Assembly: GCA_017535315.1 (NCBI GenBank) | Contig: JAFXUD010000057.1 | Span: 1 to 64,000, forward strand | Source of the DNA: Victivallales bacterium | Lineage (GTDB): Bacteria; Verrucomicrobiota; Lentisphaeria; Oligosphaerales; Oligosphaeraceae | Length of the DNA stretch: 64,000 nt | Direction of reading: 5' to 3' | In this document: positions 50,638 to 60,094 of the stretch, in pieces | Layout of the letters: every line of letters starts with the position of its first letter | How positions within the stretch are numbered: the stretch's first letter is position 1 | Translations under genes and position numbers: made by a program | The notes under the pieces: model-generated | Told to the model about the DNA's origin: nothing | What the model saw: the letters and a program-made list of their open reading frames with translations, nothing else | The model's database searches: none

Positions 50638-51963
50638 ATGACAATCGACAAGGAACATTTTACTGGCGGCAAGACGGAAGGCGGAATTACTAGCTCATAC
50701 GCCACGGATGACGGCGTCAAGCTGAAGGTTCCATATTCCTTTATGGGCAGTATCTATGACGATGCCGAGCGCAATGCCGCCATCGCAGCCATGGCGCAGG
50801 ATACTCTGACCATGGGACCGAAGACCCAGGAATTCCAGAACAAATTTGCGGCCTACCACAAAGTGAAATATGCTTTCGCCTGCTCCAACTGCACCACAGG
50901 CATGCATGTGATGACCCAGGTGTTTGACATCAAGCCAGGTGACGAAGTCATTGTCACCCCCAACACCTTCGTCGCGACCTCGCTGGCGGTCCTGAAGGAA
51001 GGCGGCATCCCCGTCTTTGCCGATATCGACGAGCGCACCTACAACATCGACCCTGAAGAGGTCGCCAAGAAGGTCACTAACAAAACCAAGGCCATCTATG
51101 TTGTCCACTATGGTGGATTGATGGTCGATATGGACCCCATTATGGAAATCGCGCAGAAGTATGGCCTGAAGGTTCTCGAAGACTGCGCACATGCGGTCGG
51201 TGCCTCCTACAAGGGGCGTTTTGCGGGCAGCATTGGCGACGCGGGTGCCTTCTCCTTCCACTCCCTGAAGAACATCACCACCTGCGGCGAAGGCGGCATG
51301 ATCACCACCAACCACGACGAATATTCTGATCCCATCCAGAACCTCCGTTGCATGAGCAACAACGTTGCCTGGGCGAATCCCCAGAACGAGTGGCACTTCG
51401 GTGATGCCATCACGATGAAGAAGACCTCTCCCATCGAATACTGGCTCCCAGCACACTTCGATGTGAACCCCTACAAGGGCCATTGGGGATGCAACTACCG
51501 CATGAATGAAATCCAGGCTGCCGTCGGCTGCTGTCAGTTGGACAAGTTGCCCATGCTGACCGCCAAGCGCCGCGAAATCGGCCACAAGATCACCGCTGGC
51601 TTGCAGGACATCGATGGCATCGAGCCCGTGTACGAACCTGCCGACAGGGTGCATGTCTTCCACCTCTACACCCTCTGCATGGATGAGAAGAAGCTGGGCG
51701 GCAATCGTGATGAGTTCATGCGTATCCTCTACGAAGAAGAGGGCGTGCAGGGTATTCTCCACTACCAGCCGACCTTCCACTTCACGGGACTTCGCCTCAT
51801 GGGCTACGACCCCAATCAGTGCCCGAAGGCCAGCAAGTTCTTCTACAAGCGCGAGCTCAACCTCCCGATGCACCCGCGTCTTACCGACGAGGACATCGCC
51901 ACCATGTGCCAGGCCATCAAGAACACCGTTGCCAAGATGCACAAGCGTCACTGCAAGGCCTGA
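50638..51963 (+). CDS. DegT/DnrJ/EryC1/StrS family aminotransferase
   Basis: 441 aa from ATG 50638 (AAGGAG 9 bases upstream). PLP-dependent sugar aminotransferase/dehydratase family: FACSNCTTGMHVMTQVFDIK, GDEVIVTPNTFVATSLAVL, LEDCAHAVGASYKGRFAG (Asp binding pyridine N), FSFHSLKNITTCGEGGMI (Schiff-base Lys) and GCNYRMNEIQAAVG. These enzymes make amino-deoxy sugars for cell-surface glycans. It stands alone, with no nucleotide-sugar genes next to it, and is about 50 residues longer than usual, with an insertion after CMSNNVAW. A hairpin terminator follows. Confidence 0.92.
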   Translation: MTIDKEHFTGGKTEGGITSSYATDDGVKLKVPYSFMGSIYDDAERNAAIAAMAQDTLTMGPKTQEFQNKFAAYHKVKYAFACSNCTTGMHVMTQVFDIKPGDEVIVTPNTFVATSLAVLKEGGIPVFADIDERTYNIDPEEVAKKVTNKTKAIYVVHYGGLMVDMDPIMEIAQKYGLKVLEDCAHAVGASYKGRFAGSIGDAGAFSFHSLKNITTCGEGGMITTNHDEYSDPIQNLRCMSNNVAWANPQNEWHFGDAITMKKTSPIEYWLPAHFDVNPYKGHWGCNYRMNEIQAAVGCCQLDKLPMLTAKRREIGHKITAGLQDIDGIEPVYEPADRVHVFHLYTLCMDEKKLGGNRDEFMRILYEEEGVQGILHYQPTFHFTGLRLMGYDPNQCPKASKFFYKRELNLPMHPRLTDEDIATMCQAIKNTVAKMHKRHCKA

Positions 51964-51984
51964 TAACGGCGACTGCAACACCGT

Positions 51985-52029
51985 TAGGCGCAAGGCGATT
52001 TCGCATAAGGCGATTTGTTTTTGCGCCTA
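51985..52029 (+). terminator. candidate terminator after the DegT-family gene
   Basis: TAGGCGCAA (51985-51993) and TTGCGCCTA (52021-52029) are perfect inverses; the loop contains two near-direct GGCGATTT segments and a T-run (52016-52020). It separates the aminotransferase gene from the tRNA. The tRNA promoter probably lies in the following AT-rich bases (TATATTAT at 52037-52043). Confidence 0.5.
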
Positions 52030-52054
52030 GTAGCATTATATTATCATCAAATAA

Positions 52055-52130
52055 GTCCGAGTAGCTCAGCGGATAGAGCAGTGGTTTCCTAAACCATTGG
52101 TCGGAGGTTCAATTCCTCTCTCGGATACCA
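52055..52130 (+). tRNA. tRNA-Arg (anticodon CCT)
   Basis: A 76-base cloverleaf with encoded CCA: acceptor GTCCGAG/CTCGGAT (first pair G-T), D arm GCTC...GAGC, anticodon stem GTGGT/ACCAT around TTCCTAA with anticodon CCT at 52088-52090, T arm GGAGG/CCTCT with TTCAATT, discriminator A. It reads AGG codons. It stands alone between the terminators at 51985 and 52136. Confidence 0.97.
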
Positions 52131-52135
52131 TCTTG

Positions 52136-52181
52136 AATCTCCACAACTGGCTCGGAAACAGTTAATTGTGGAGATTTTTTT
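52136..52181 (+). terminator. Rho-independent terminator after tRNA-Arg
   Basis: AATCTCCACAA (52136-52146) pairs with TTGTGGAGATT (52166-52176) over 11 bp, extended inside by AACTG/CAGTT, and is followed by a run of T (52175-52181). This is a textbook intrinsic terminator. Confidence 0.92.
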
Positions 52182-52208
52182 GTTGGCCAATGATGGCTGG
52201 AGTCAAAG

Positions 52209-54062
52209 ATGCATCACCCTGAATTGATTGTGTTGGGAATAGATGGGGCAATTCCCCATTACATTCGTGAGAAAGTCTCCCAGGGAAAGTTTCCGCATTT
52301 TGCCGAACTGATAAGGCGGGGCACCTTCATGGATGAGTTGCGGCCAGTGCATCCCACCGTGACTCCCGTCTGCTGGAGCGCATTCCAGACTGGCAGCACG
52401 CCAGAGGTCAACGGCATTGTCTCCGACCTCCTTCATCTAAATGGTCCGCTTTCCCACCAGGTCTCCAGCTATAACGGGAATTACCTCAAGACCGAACGGT
52501 TCTGGGAGGCAGCGGCGCGGGCAGGGAAGAGTTCGCTGGTGGTGTCGTTCCCCGTTACGGCACCATCGCGGTCACCGCTGGTGCGGCAGGTCGGCGGGGA
52601 AACCTGCAGTTCTGGCCGTTTTTTGCCACAGGGGTTCCGTTTTGAACAGCATGACATTCCCTTGCAGTTGTGGTTCTTTGATTTGGATAAAAAGCCTGTC
52701 AAGAGCCTGAAGCACTTTACGGTGAACTCATCGCCTGTGATTGAAGTGTCGGAGCATGTCTCTTCCCATAACCAGAAGCTCTCGATGCCCCAGTCCGCAT
52801 CCGAGGTGACGCCCTTGCAGCAGGGGTGTTATCGACTGCAGGTGGACCTGGACCGCCCCAATGTTAATTACCATCGTTTTGCCCCCTTCTACTGGGAGGT
52901 GGAAACATCGGAGAATGGTTTTGCGCTCCATACGGAAGACGGCATCTTGCCATTGAACAAGGACGAGTGGACACCGTCATTCCAGCGGACCTTGAAAAGT
53001 GAAGGTGGCGAACGGCGCTGTGCGTTCCGCTTTGGTTGCTTTGCCTACGAGGATGGCTGGCTGGTCTATTCCTATGCGACAAGCCATATCAGCGAGTCGG
53101 TGACTCCCTCCTTGCGTCCCATCATTGAAAGGATGCCGCCTCCACCGATCAACCTGGAGTACATCTTCCTCATGGACCCAGTGACCTTCCGCCTGGGATA
53201 TGACGCTTTCAATTTCAATGTGCATTGGAATGAGGAGGTGATACGGCAGGCGCTGGAGCAGGAGGCCAGTGATATCGTGGTTACCTATGTGGGCAACACC
53301 GATACTTTCAACCATCTCTTCTGGTCGGTCTATTGCGGAGCCACTCCCGCCAGCAAAGAGGCATGCCAGTATGCTGCCGATTGCCTGGAAAAAGCCTTTG
53401 AGATTGCCGACAGGCATCTCGGTTTCCTCATGGATGAGATTGCGGACGAGCATACCACGATTCTGGTCCTCTCGGACCATGGTAGCATCGGTGTGCCCCA
53501 TGGACATGATTTCAACGAACCGCTTGTCAAGGCGGGATTGCTCTCCTACAAGAATCCTTCCACCCGCGAGATCGACTGGGAGAAAACCCGTGCTGCCGCC
53601 TGCGGTTTTGGACACTTCTTTGTCAATCTTCAGGGGCGCGAAACCAACGGCATCGTTCCTCCAGAAGAATACGACAAGACCGTCTATGAGATCATCAATG
53701 CCCTGCAGGACAACATGCGTGGACCAGATGGAGCCTCCTATCTGGCCTTTGCGGTGCGCAGGTCAGAGGCGGGCTTCTTCGAGCAAGGGGGCGAGCGCAG
53801 CGGCGATGTGGTCTATGGCGTAGCCGCGGGGTATTCCTCCATCACGGTTCATGCCGAGCAGATTCCCACGGCCAAGCATCCCCAGTTTGGCAGTATCCTC
53901 GCCCTCGGCATTCTGGCAGGCCCTGGAGTGCCTGCCAATCAGATTCTGGCGGAACCTGTCAGATTGCAGGACCTGGCGCCGACGGTGTGTTCGCTGCTGG
54001 GCTATCCCCTGCCAGAGGGAAGCAACGGGCGCATTGTCAGCAGGCTGATTCAAACTTCTTGA
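52209..54062 (+). CDS. alkaline phosphatase-superfamily protein (type I phosphodiesterase/nucleotide pyrophosphatase)
   Basis: 617 aa. Two-metal alkaline-phosphatase-fold sites are visible: IVLGIDGAIP (first Asp), HPTVTPVCWSAFQTG (nucleophile Thr/Ser region), YVGNTDTFNHLFW (Asp and His), LVLSDHGSIGVPHGHDFNEP (Asp-His and a further His). The order fits the phosphodiesterase/NPP family rather than sulfatases, since no CxPSR motif is present. There is no signal peptide, so it may act in the cytosol on nucleotide, phospholipid or glycan phosphodiesters. The start is supported by GGAG 7 bases upstream. Confidence 0.87.
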   Translation: MHHPELIVLGIDGAIPHYIREKVSQGKFPHFAELIRRGTFMDELRPVHPTVTPVCWSAFQTGSTPEVNGIVSDLLHLNGPLSHQVSSYNGNYLKTERFWEAAARAGKSSLVVSFPVTAPSRSPLVRQVGGETCSSGRFLPQGFRFEQHDIPLQLWFFDLDKKPVKSLKHFTVNSSPVIEVSEHVSSHNQKLSMPQSASEVTPLQQGCYRLQVDLDRPNVNYHRFAPFYWEVETSENGFALHTEDGILPLNKDEWTPSFQRTLKSEGGERRCAFRFGCFAYEDGWLVYSYATSHISESVTPSLRPIIERMPPPPINLEYIFLMDPVTFRLGYDAFNFNVHWNEEVIRQALEQEASDIVVTYVGNTDTFNHLFWSVYCGATPASKEACQYAADCLEKAFEIADRHLGFLMDEIADEHTTILVLSDHGSIGVPHGHDFNEPLVKAGLLSYKNPSTREIDWEKTRAAACGFGHFFVNLQGRETNGIVPPEEYDKTVYEIINALQDNMRGPDGASYLAFAVRRSEAGFFEQGGERSGDVVYGVAAGYSSITVHAEQIPTAKHPQFGSILALGILAGPGVPANQILAEPVRLQDLAPTVCSLLGYPLPEGSNGRIVSRLIQTS

Positions 54063-54067
54063 AATCG

Positions 54068-54171
54068 CTAATCGCGGTCTGGGCCGAGTTTGCCGTATGA
54101 CCAGTAGTTCCCTTGGTACTTGGTGGTCAACTCAGGGAGGATGTCAGGCTTGAATGCCTTGCTCATGGCAA
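54068..54171 (-). pseudogene. relic of the 3' end of the ceramidase-like gene
   Basis: Read in reverse, these bases encode MSKAFKPDILPEL...YQGNYWSYGKLGPDRD and a TAG, matching the last 32 residues of the intact protein at 55448-56881. DNA identity continues about five bases past the stop (54063) and ends abruptly at 54171 just upstream of MSK. The intact copy and this relic are direct repeats flanking the alcohol dehydrogenase gene. No start or ribosome site is present, so it is not functional. Confidence 0.88.
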
Positions 54172-54235
54172 TAGGTATTATCTACGGATAAGTTCATTAA
54201 ACATTTGTTTTGAAATCACCAACTAGGAGAGAAAA

Positions 54236-55420
54236 ATGGAAAACTTCATCTACGAGACACCAACAAAGGTCTATTTCGGTAAAGGCGAGGAACTCAAGGT
54301 CGGAAAGCTCATCAAGGAGTTCAACCCGAAGAAGGTTCTGCTTCACTATGGGGGCAAGTCCGCGCAGGCAAGCGGTCTTTTGGACCGAGTGCGCAAATGC
54401 CTTGCAGATGAGGGTATCGCATTTGTGGAACTTGGTGGCGTTATTGCGAATCCCGAGCTTGGCCTGGTGCGCAAAGGCATTGAACTGTGCCAACGCGAGG
54501 GCGTTGACTTTGTGCTGGCCGTCGGCGGTGGGTCTGTACTGGATTCATCGAAGGACATCGCCAACGGCGTCGCCAATCCCGAAGTGGACGTCTGGGATTT
54601 CTCGCTCGGCAAGGCGACACCCAAGCGCACGCTGAAGAAGGGAGCCATCCTCACACTCGCAGCCGCTGGCTCGGAAATGTCCAACTCCTGTGTCATCACC
54701 AACATGGAGACCAAGGAGAAGCGCGGATACGGAAGCACCTTCAATCGGATGGACTTCGCCATTGAGAACCCCGAACTTACATTTACCGTGAATCCCTACC
54801 AGACCGCCTGCGGCATTGTCGATATTACCATGCATACCCTCGAACGCTATTTCTGCCCTGGGACTGACACGCCGCTGACCGATGCGCTTGCAGAAGGCCT
54901 CGTCAAAATCGTCTTCCAGACAGGCCTCGATTGCCTGAAAAATCCCTGCGACTATGCGGCTAGGGCGACTATCATGTGGGCCTCGTCGCTTGCCCACAAC
55001 GGCTTGACGCAGTGCGGCAGAGACACGCAGCTGGTCGTGCATCAGCTGGAGCATGAAGTGTCAGGACTGTATCCGACTGTGGCGCATGGAGCAGGGCTTG
55101 CCGCGCTCTGGTGCAGCTGGGCGCGCTATGTCCACAAGGCGAATCCCATGCGCTGGTTGCAATATGCGTCGCGGGTGTGGAATGTTGACATTGACTTTGA
55201 CCATCCCGAAAGCACCATCGAAAAAGCAATTGACATGCAGGAGGCGTACTACACCCAAATTGGCATGCCTATTGGTCTGTCCGCATTCGGCGTGAAGCAG
55301 GAGGACCTTGAACCCATGGCCCTGGCCTGCTCCAGAAACAAGACCCGAACCCTCAAAGGCGACAAGCCGCTTGGCTATGACGCTATTCTCGACATCTTCA
55401 GGATGGCATACGAGCGCTGA
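54236..55420 (+). CDS. iron-containing alcohol dehydrogenase (butanol dehydrogenase-like)
   Basis: 394 aa group III ADH, YqhD/BdhA type. Starts ENFIYETPTKVYFGKGEE; NAD(P)-binding GGGSVLDSSKDIAN; metal ligands in CGIVDITMHTLERYF (Asp, His), HQLEHEVSGLYPTVAHGAGLA (two His). Reduces aldehydes to alcohols, probably in fermentation or aldehyde detoxification. The Shine-Dalgarno AGGAGA precedes the ATG. The gene is bracketed by a 110-bp direct repeat (54063-54171 and 55443-55551), suggesting that it was inserted or is able to be lost by recombination. Confidence 0.94.
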   Translation: MENFIYETPTKVYFGKGEELKVGKLIKEFNPKKVLLHYGGKSAQASGLLDRVRKCLADEGIAFVELGGVIANPELGLVRKGIELCQREGVDFVLAVGGGSVLDSSKDIANGVANPEVDVWDFSLGKATPKRTLKKGAILTLAAAGSEMSNSCVITNMETKEKRGYGSTFNRMDFAIENPELTFTVNPYQTACGIVDITMHTLERYFCPGTDTPLTDALAEGLVKIVFQTGLDCLKNPCDYAARATIMWASSLAHNGLTQCGRDTQLVVHQLEHEVSGLYPTVAHGAGLAALWCSWARYVHKANPMRWLQYASRVWNVDIDFDHPESTIEKAIDMQEAYYTQIGMPIGLSAFGVKQEDLEPMALACSRNKTRTLKGDKPLGYDAILDIFRMAYER

Positions 55421-55447
55421 CGGGGTGGGGATCTTATACTCTAATCG

Positions 55448-56881
55448 CTAATCGCGGTCTGGACCGAGTTTGCCGTATGACCAGTAGTTTCCTTGGGGCA
55501 TGGTGGTATCCTCGGGGAGGAGGTCTGGCTTGAATCTCTTGCTCATGGCAATGAGTGCGTCCCGAATGCGTTCGCCTGCATCAATGCAGAGGCAGCTGTA
55601 GGCGGTGAGCACGGTTTCGTAGCCGCCGCCCGTCTTCGGGTCAAAGGCCTCGGTGGTAGGAACATAGCCTACGCAGTCATTGGCGAGTTCCACGGTCATG
55701 GTCTTGGCAAATGGCGAGGCTGCCTTGATTTCAAGCGACAGCGCGGTGAAGTACTCTGCGGGATTCGAAAGGAAAAGCGCGTCGCCAATCTGGATTGCCG
55801 TCAGGCGCACGTCCTTGTTGGGCTGAAGGCGCTGGAGTTCCGACTCGAAAAGGCGCTCTCTGGCAAAGACGGCCGCAGTATTTTCGGGGTCATCACGATG
55901 CTGATTGACTATCTTCCAGGCTTCTTCGACTGAGCCCTTGCGCGGTACGCGCCTGGGCACGGGCAGAATGCGGTCTTCAAATGCGAGAGTTGGACTGGCC
56001 TGCTTCGGCATGGCGATAAGCTCCTTTGCGGCTTCTGCCGCCACGCGGAAGCCAAGGCGCTTGGCGATATCCAGGCCAAAGTCCCGTGTGCGGCTCTGGT
56101 TGTTCACCTGCGTGACATCGCCGCATGGCCCATTCAGCACGACCACGCCAGCATCCTCGCCGAACAGCTTTTGAATGGTTTCTTCAACATAGTAGGGCCA
56201 GTCACCATGGGAGTTCGGTTTGCTGTATGTCGTGCCGTGGCAGCAGAAGTTGACCAGGGCGCCGATGAGCGAGCCATCTTCTCGCCAGGCGCCCACGACA
56301 CCGACCATCGGGTCAAGCTTGCCAGCAGGGCCGACGATATCGGGGTTCATTTTTCCTGGATGCGAGTAGGCACGTCCATCCTTGCAGAAGAGTCGGCGTG
56401 GGAAGGTGTATCCAGACTCTTCGCCTTTGCCAGTGTTGATGAGGGCATTTTCCACCCTGGAGCAGGCCATGTATATCGCAGTTGCGATTTGCCGTGCGGT
56501 ATAATCTACGAACCAGGCGTCAGGCGCTGCCGTGTATTTGGTGAGTTCGATGACCTCAGGAGCCATCTTATCGAACATGTCAGCCTGGAGGAAGGAGGAG
56601 ACGGCCGCGCCAGAATGGGTGTGGGTGGCGGAGATGATGAAGCTGTCAAGCTTCGGGCCCTTCATTTTCTCATAGTAGGAGAGTGCCAAGTCAATGGTGG
56701 GGCGTCCGATTGAGCAGCAGTCCACCACGGCAAAGGCGACTCGTCCAGTATCGGTCTCGAATACGGCGGCACGGACTTTCAAAGGACCTGCAATACCCTG
56801 AATGCGTGCCTCGTTGTAGCCACCTGCCTGCATGGTTCCGATGGGCGGTGTGATGCTTGTTGAAAAAAAACCTGCTTTCAT
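55448..56881 (-). CDS. neutral/alkaline non-lysosomal ceramidase N-terminal domain-like protein
   Basis: 477 aa. Matches the ceramidase-like alkaline-hydrolase family widespread in PVC bacteria: FFSTSITPPIGTMQAGGYNE at the start, RVAFAVVDCCSIG, FIISATHTHSGAA (zinc-ligand His pair), LVNFCCHGTTYSKPNSHGDWP (further His) and VLNGPCGDVTQVN. Without the C-terminal ceramidase domain the substrate is uncertain, and an amide or ester hydrolase is plausible. ATG 56881 is chosen (AAAGGA 8 bases upstream); 56926 gives a poor extension. No signal peptide. Its 3' end is duplicated as a relic at 54068. Confidence 0.82.
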   Translation of the reverse strand: MKAGFFSTSITPPIGTMQAGGYNEARIQGIAGPLKVRAAVFETDTGRVAFAVVDCCSIGRPTIDLALSYYEKMKGPKLDSFIISATHTHSGAAVSSFLQADMFDKMAPEVIELTKYTAAPDAWFVDYTARQIATAIYMACSRVENALINTGKGEESGYTFPRRLFCKDGRAYSHPGKMNPDIVGPAGKLDPMVGVVGAWREDGSLIGALVNFCCHGTTYSKPNSHGDWPYYVEETIQKLFGEDAGVVVLNGPCGDVTQVNNQSRTRDFGLDIAKRLGFRVAAEAAKELIAMPKQASPTLAFEDRILPVPRRVPRKGSVEEAWKIVNQHRDDPENTAAVFARERLFESELQRLQPNKDVRLTAIQIGDALFLSNPAEYFTALSLEIKAASPFAKTMTVELANDCVGYVPTTEAFDPKTGGGYETVLTAYSCLCIDAGERIRDALIAMSKRFKPDLLPEDTTMPQGNYWSYGKLGPDRD

Positions 56882-56951
56882 GTTTGTTTCCTTTGGTTGT
56901 GATTTAAAAAGACTTACCTTGGGCAAGACAATGGGTGTGATGCCTCAGGGG

Positions 56952-59774
56952 CTACTGGAAGAGGATGGCGACGTTTTCGATGACGGCGTTTCCCTTGCTC
57001 TGGGAGAAGAAGAGGCCAATCCACTGGTCTGGTTCGATGGTGTAGCGCACCTCGTAGGTGTGTGGCTGCTTGTTCAGTTCAAAGGTTCCGAAGGGTACGT
57101 TGGGGAAGTTTTTTCGTTGTAGCTTGCCGCTATCCCAGTCGTCGTGATATCTCGTTCCGAAGACTCGGAGGGAGCCTGAGCCAGAGGCACGGAAGAGAAT
57201 GCGGATGGCCCGTGGGGTGTCGGATTGGCCTAGAGGACCCTTCCAGTCCCAGAGGAGTTGATAAAGCTGACCGCCAGGGTTGAGGGCGATGGAGGCCTGG
57301 GGCGTGCCAGGAGCGCGGTATTCGCAGGCATCGTTGAGTGACCAAGCGAGAGGCTTGCCTGGGTTCTTGGGATCTGGTTGCATGAAATCGCCATTTTGCA
57401 GCAAGGGTTTGCCGATGCAGATGGTGCGATAGTCGTTCCTGAAGTGGGGCAGGGCGCCAGACAGGGTGAAGCAGCCCCTTGGAAGGTCGTCCTGCACCTT
57501 GCGATTGCGGGCAAATTGGATTTTCCAGTTGCAGCCGCCCCCGAAGATACCCTCCATCTTTTTGACAGGGACCTTGATTTCGAGAATATAGCGATTCTTT
57601 TTGACGGTGGCTGCGGCTTTGATACCGAAATCCACGCTCGTGTCGTTACCCCCTTGCCTTGCGTCATAGACGGTGCCTTTGGTATTGACGATAATCTGGT
57701 AGTAGGCATTGGCGGTGTTCATGGGGTCGAGGAAAATCTCGATGCTGTCGTCTGACCAGAGGGGACCGTCTTTGGTGGCCGATGCCTTGATTTTTTCGGG
57801 ATGGGGTTCATGGGCCTGGACGAGAAAATAGAAGTTGGCGTCATCGGCCATGACACCAACGTTGGTTTTCAGTTGAGGTGGCAGGGGGGGGGCATCTTGT
57901 TTGATACTTTTAAAATCGGAGATGTAGCATGCTCCTGTCCAGGCTGCATCATTGTCTTTGCCGTCGATGACAATGGGCGAAGCGGGTGTGGGCGCAGTCA
58001 AAATGGCGCTTTCCCGTTCGCGATAGGTCTCATTGGGCTTTATCCAGTAGTGTTGCAGATATACTCGGTCACGGTGAAGGCGCTCCTTGAGAATAGGGGT
58101 GTCCGCGAGGGCATCGGCCTGGTCAAGGAAGGCGAGGAGTTTTTCCCTGAGACCGTCCTTGATGAGGAGCCTGGCGGTGCGGTCGTCTCCCGTGGGATAG
58201 CCGAAGCAGCCCTGGCAGTTGTCCCAGGTGGCGCGGCGCAGGTCATGGAAACTCTTCATGGTGCGGTAGGCCTTGCCGTAGTATTTGGATTCCAGGTCTG
58301 CAATGACGGCATCCAGTTCCAGGTTTGGGTTCCAGGTGAGTCTGGCTGCGACATTCAGATAGAGCCATGCTTGCCCGAGCCGATGGGCACCGTGAGTCGG
58401 GTCTTCGTCCAGCGTAGGCAACTTGCCGCTCCAGTCTGCATCGGGGAAGATGATCTCCTCTTTCCAGCCAAGGATGCCCATTTGCTTGTAGAGGCGCAGG
58501 TCATGGGCGAGGGTCTTTTCCAAGGGAGTCCAATGCATGGGCGTGCAATGGGCGTATTCATACAAATGCATCCGCGGGTTGAGTTCAAGCCATTGTTTGA
58601 TGAGTTTAAGCGTGGCCACGTTGCGCTGGCAGGTCGGGTCGTCAAGCGCATGGGCGAAGCAGCGCCCGTGGGAGCAGAAATAGACGACCATGCGTGGGTC
58701 GATGGAGACATTTTGGGGAATGGAGCGGTAGTTGGCGTATGCCCAGGTCTGAAGCGATGCATCAGGGCAGCGCTCGAAGACGCGCTTGGCAATTGCCTGG
58801 GCGACTGTATGGAAGCGATGCGACACATCGAAGGTACCATTTAGGTCAAGGGCACGGCAGGAGTCGCATTCGCACCAGCCCTTGACATTGTCTGGCCCGC
58901 CAAAGAGGAAGCTAATTCGTTTTCCATGGGTGGCATAGAGGTCGCAGATGGAGTTGACGACCAGGTTTTGGAGGTCGGGGTTGGATATGCAGTGGTGAGT
59001 GTCGTTGTGTTGTTTGTTGCGGGTGCGCTGGCCATTGACCAGGGCAAAGTACTCGGGGTGGGTATCCAGATATTTGGCGGGCGGGGCGGCGTTGTAGTAG
59101 GTCAGGTGGCCACCTTGGGTGGCGATGCCGTCGATGAGTCGGGCATCGTAGAACGCTTTGGTGTCGCCCGTGGTCATCGGTTCCGTGGTGAAGGCGGGGG
59201 GTGCCTGCAGGCGGTTTCGGGCGGCCCAAGTATGGCCTGCGATGGCTTTGCCGCCACGACTGGTCTGGCTCAGGAGTCTCCAGCGGAAAGCTGGTTCCTC
59301 CAGACGGTCAAGATTAGGCAGCGTGATGTCCGACGAGCGCTTGACGTATTCGCCCTCTTCGCCAGGGTAGAACCAGCGGACATTCAGGTAGTCGGAAAGC
59401 AGGGTGACGGCGCCGAAATAGGTGCCAACCTGGGTGGTTCCAACGATAAACACTCGCGTCCCCACGCTCTTGAGGACGAATGCCTCGTCGGACTTGCCTC
59501 TCAATATGCGTTTTATTTCTTTTGGGACGAAGGGCGAATCGAAGGTTCCCAGCACGATTCCCGCCGCGTTGACATCCTTGACCACTGGAACGGCCGCCCC
59601 ACTGATTCTTCGGAAATAGGTGGACAATTCATCCTGCGCCGCTTTTTCCCCTGGCAGGGCATCCTGACTGATGAACATGGCGGTCATCGGTTTGCCCGCT
59701 TGGACGACTGCGAGCTTTGCCTGCAGGTGAATACAGAGAAGAATGGTCAAAAAAGCCAGTGATTTCAGGCGCAT
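56952..59774 (-). CDS. secreted DUF4838 protein with alpha-glucuronidase-like N-domain and CBM9-like C-domain
   Basis: 940 aa, signal peptide RLKSLAFLTILLCIHLQAK. Residues of about 30-160 form a glucuronidase/GH20-type N-terminal domain (QDELSTYFRRISGAAVPVV ... GTYFGAVTLLSDYLNVRWFYP). DUF4838 spans about 200-560 (HNDTHHCISNPDLQNLVVNS, SFLFGGPDNVKGWCECDSCR, WAYANYRSIPQNVSIDP). A CBM9-like module lies at about 600-790 (SPIVIDGKDNDAAWTGACY ... SDDSIEIFLDPMN) and a last beta-domain closes the protein. Likely an exported glycosidase of unassigned family. It is co-directional with the ceramidase-like gene 70 bases downstream. Confidence 0.85.
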   Translation of the reverse strand: MRLKSLAFLTILLCIHLQAKLAVVQAGKPMTAMFISQDALPGEKAAQDELSTYFRRISGAAVPVVKDVNAAGIVLGTFDSPFVPKEIKRILRGKSDEAFVLKSVGTRVFIVGTTQVGTYFGAVTLLSDYLNVRWFYPGEEGEYVKRSSDITLPNLDRLEEPAFRWRLLSQTSRGGKAIAGHTWAARNRLQAPPAFTTEPMTTGDTKAFYDARLIDGIATQGGHLTYYNAAPPAKYLDTHPEYFALVNGQRTRNKQHNDTHHCISNPDLQNLVVNSICDLYATHGKRISFLFGGPDNVKGWCECDSCRALDLNGTFDVSHRFHTVAQAIAKRVFERCPDASLQTWAYANYRSIPQNVSIDPRMVVYFCSHGRCFAHALDDPTCQRNVATLKLIKQWLELNPRMHLYEYAHCTPMHWTPLEKTLAHDLRLYKQMGILGWKEEIIFPDADWSGKLPTLDEDPTHGAHRLGQAWLYLNVAARLTWNPNLELDAVIADLESKYYGKAYRTMKSFHDLRRATWDNCQGCFGYPTGDDRTARLLIKDGLREKLLAFLDQADALADTPILKERLHRDRVYLQHYWIKPNETYRERESAILTAPTPASPIVIDGKDNDAAWTGACYISDFKSIKQDAPPLPPQLKTNVGVMADDANFYFLVQAHEPHPEKIKASATKDGPLWSDDSIEIFLDPMNTANAYYQIIVNTKGTVYDARQGGNDTSVDFGIKAAATVKKNRYILEIKVPVKKMEGIFGGGCNWKIQFARNRKVQDDLPRGCFTLSGALPHFRNDYRTICIGKPLLQNGDFMQPDPKNPGKPLAWSLNDACEYRAPGTPQASIALNPGGQLYQLLWDWKGPLGQSDTPRAIRILFRASGSGSLRVFGTRYHDDWDSGKLQRKNFPNVPFGTFELNKQPHTYEVRYTIEPDQWIGLFFSQSKGNAVIENVAILFQ

Positions 59775-59897
59775 ATGGTTCCTTCCAGAGGTGATTAAGT
59801 GCTAGTGCCCGATTGCTTATGCCTTAAACTATGGTGCATGATTATTAAAATTCAACCCCAAAAGTCGATAATAGCACTATCAGATAGCCTATCGATC

Positions 59898-60094
59898 GTA
59901 ATCCCTCATTGTTTGAGATGAGCCGCGTTAGCGGCGGCAAGAGCATAGCCGTGGGTGGAGCGAGCGCGTCTGGCGCGAGCGAAACCCACGGGATAAGCAT
60001 TCACCCAGTTCCTTTGCTCCGTGCCGCGTAGCGCAGCGAAGCGGCAAGGAGCAGAAATGTCAACGAACATTATCAATCTGCTGCGAGGGATTAC
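59898..60094 (+). mobile_element. 197-bp MITE-like element with perfect 8-bp target duplication (copy E)
   Basis: Flanked by TATCGATC at 59890-59897 and 60095-60102, an exact 8-bp duplication. Termini are GTAATCCCTC and GAGGGATTAC (10 bp). The interior is the same three-hairpin core as the elements at 15670 and 18729, yet the outer 25-35 bp are unrelated to theirs apart from the leading GTAA. Equal length (197 bp) with copy C. No coding capacity. The sequence between it and the start of the DUF4838 gene (59775-59889) and up to 60285 holds no recognisable gene. Confidence 0.92.

Noticed and set aside
56952-59774. Long plus-strand frames (for example 57801-58844) opposite the DUF4838 gene
   Set aside because: They are shadows of the reverse-strand gene, which has a signal peptide and recognisable domains.
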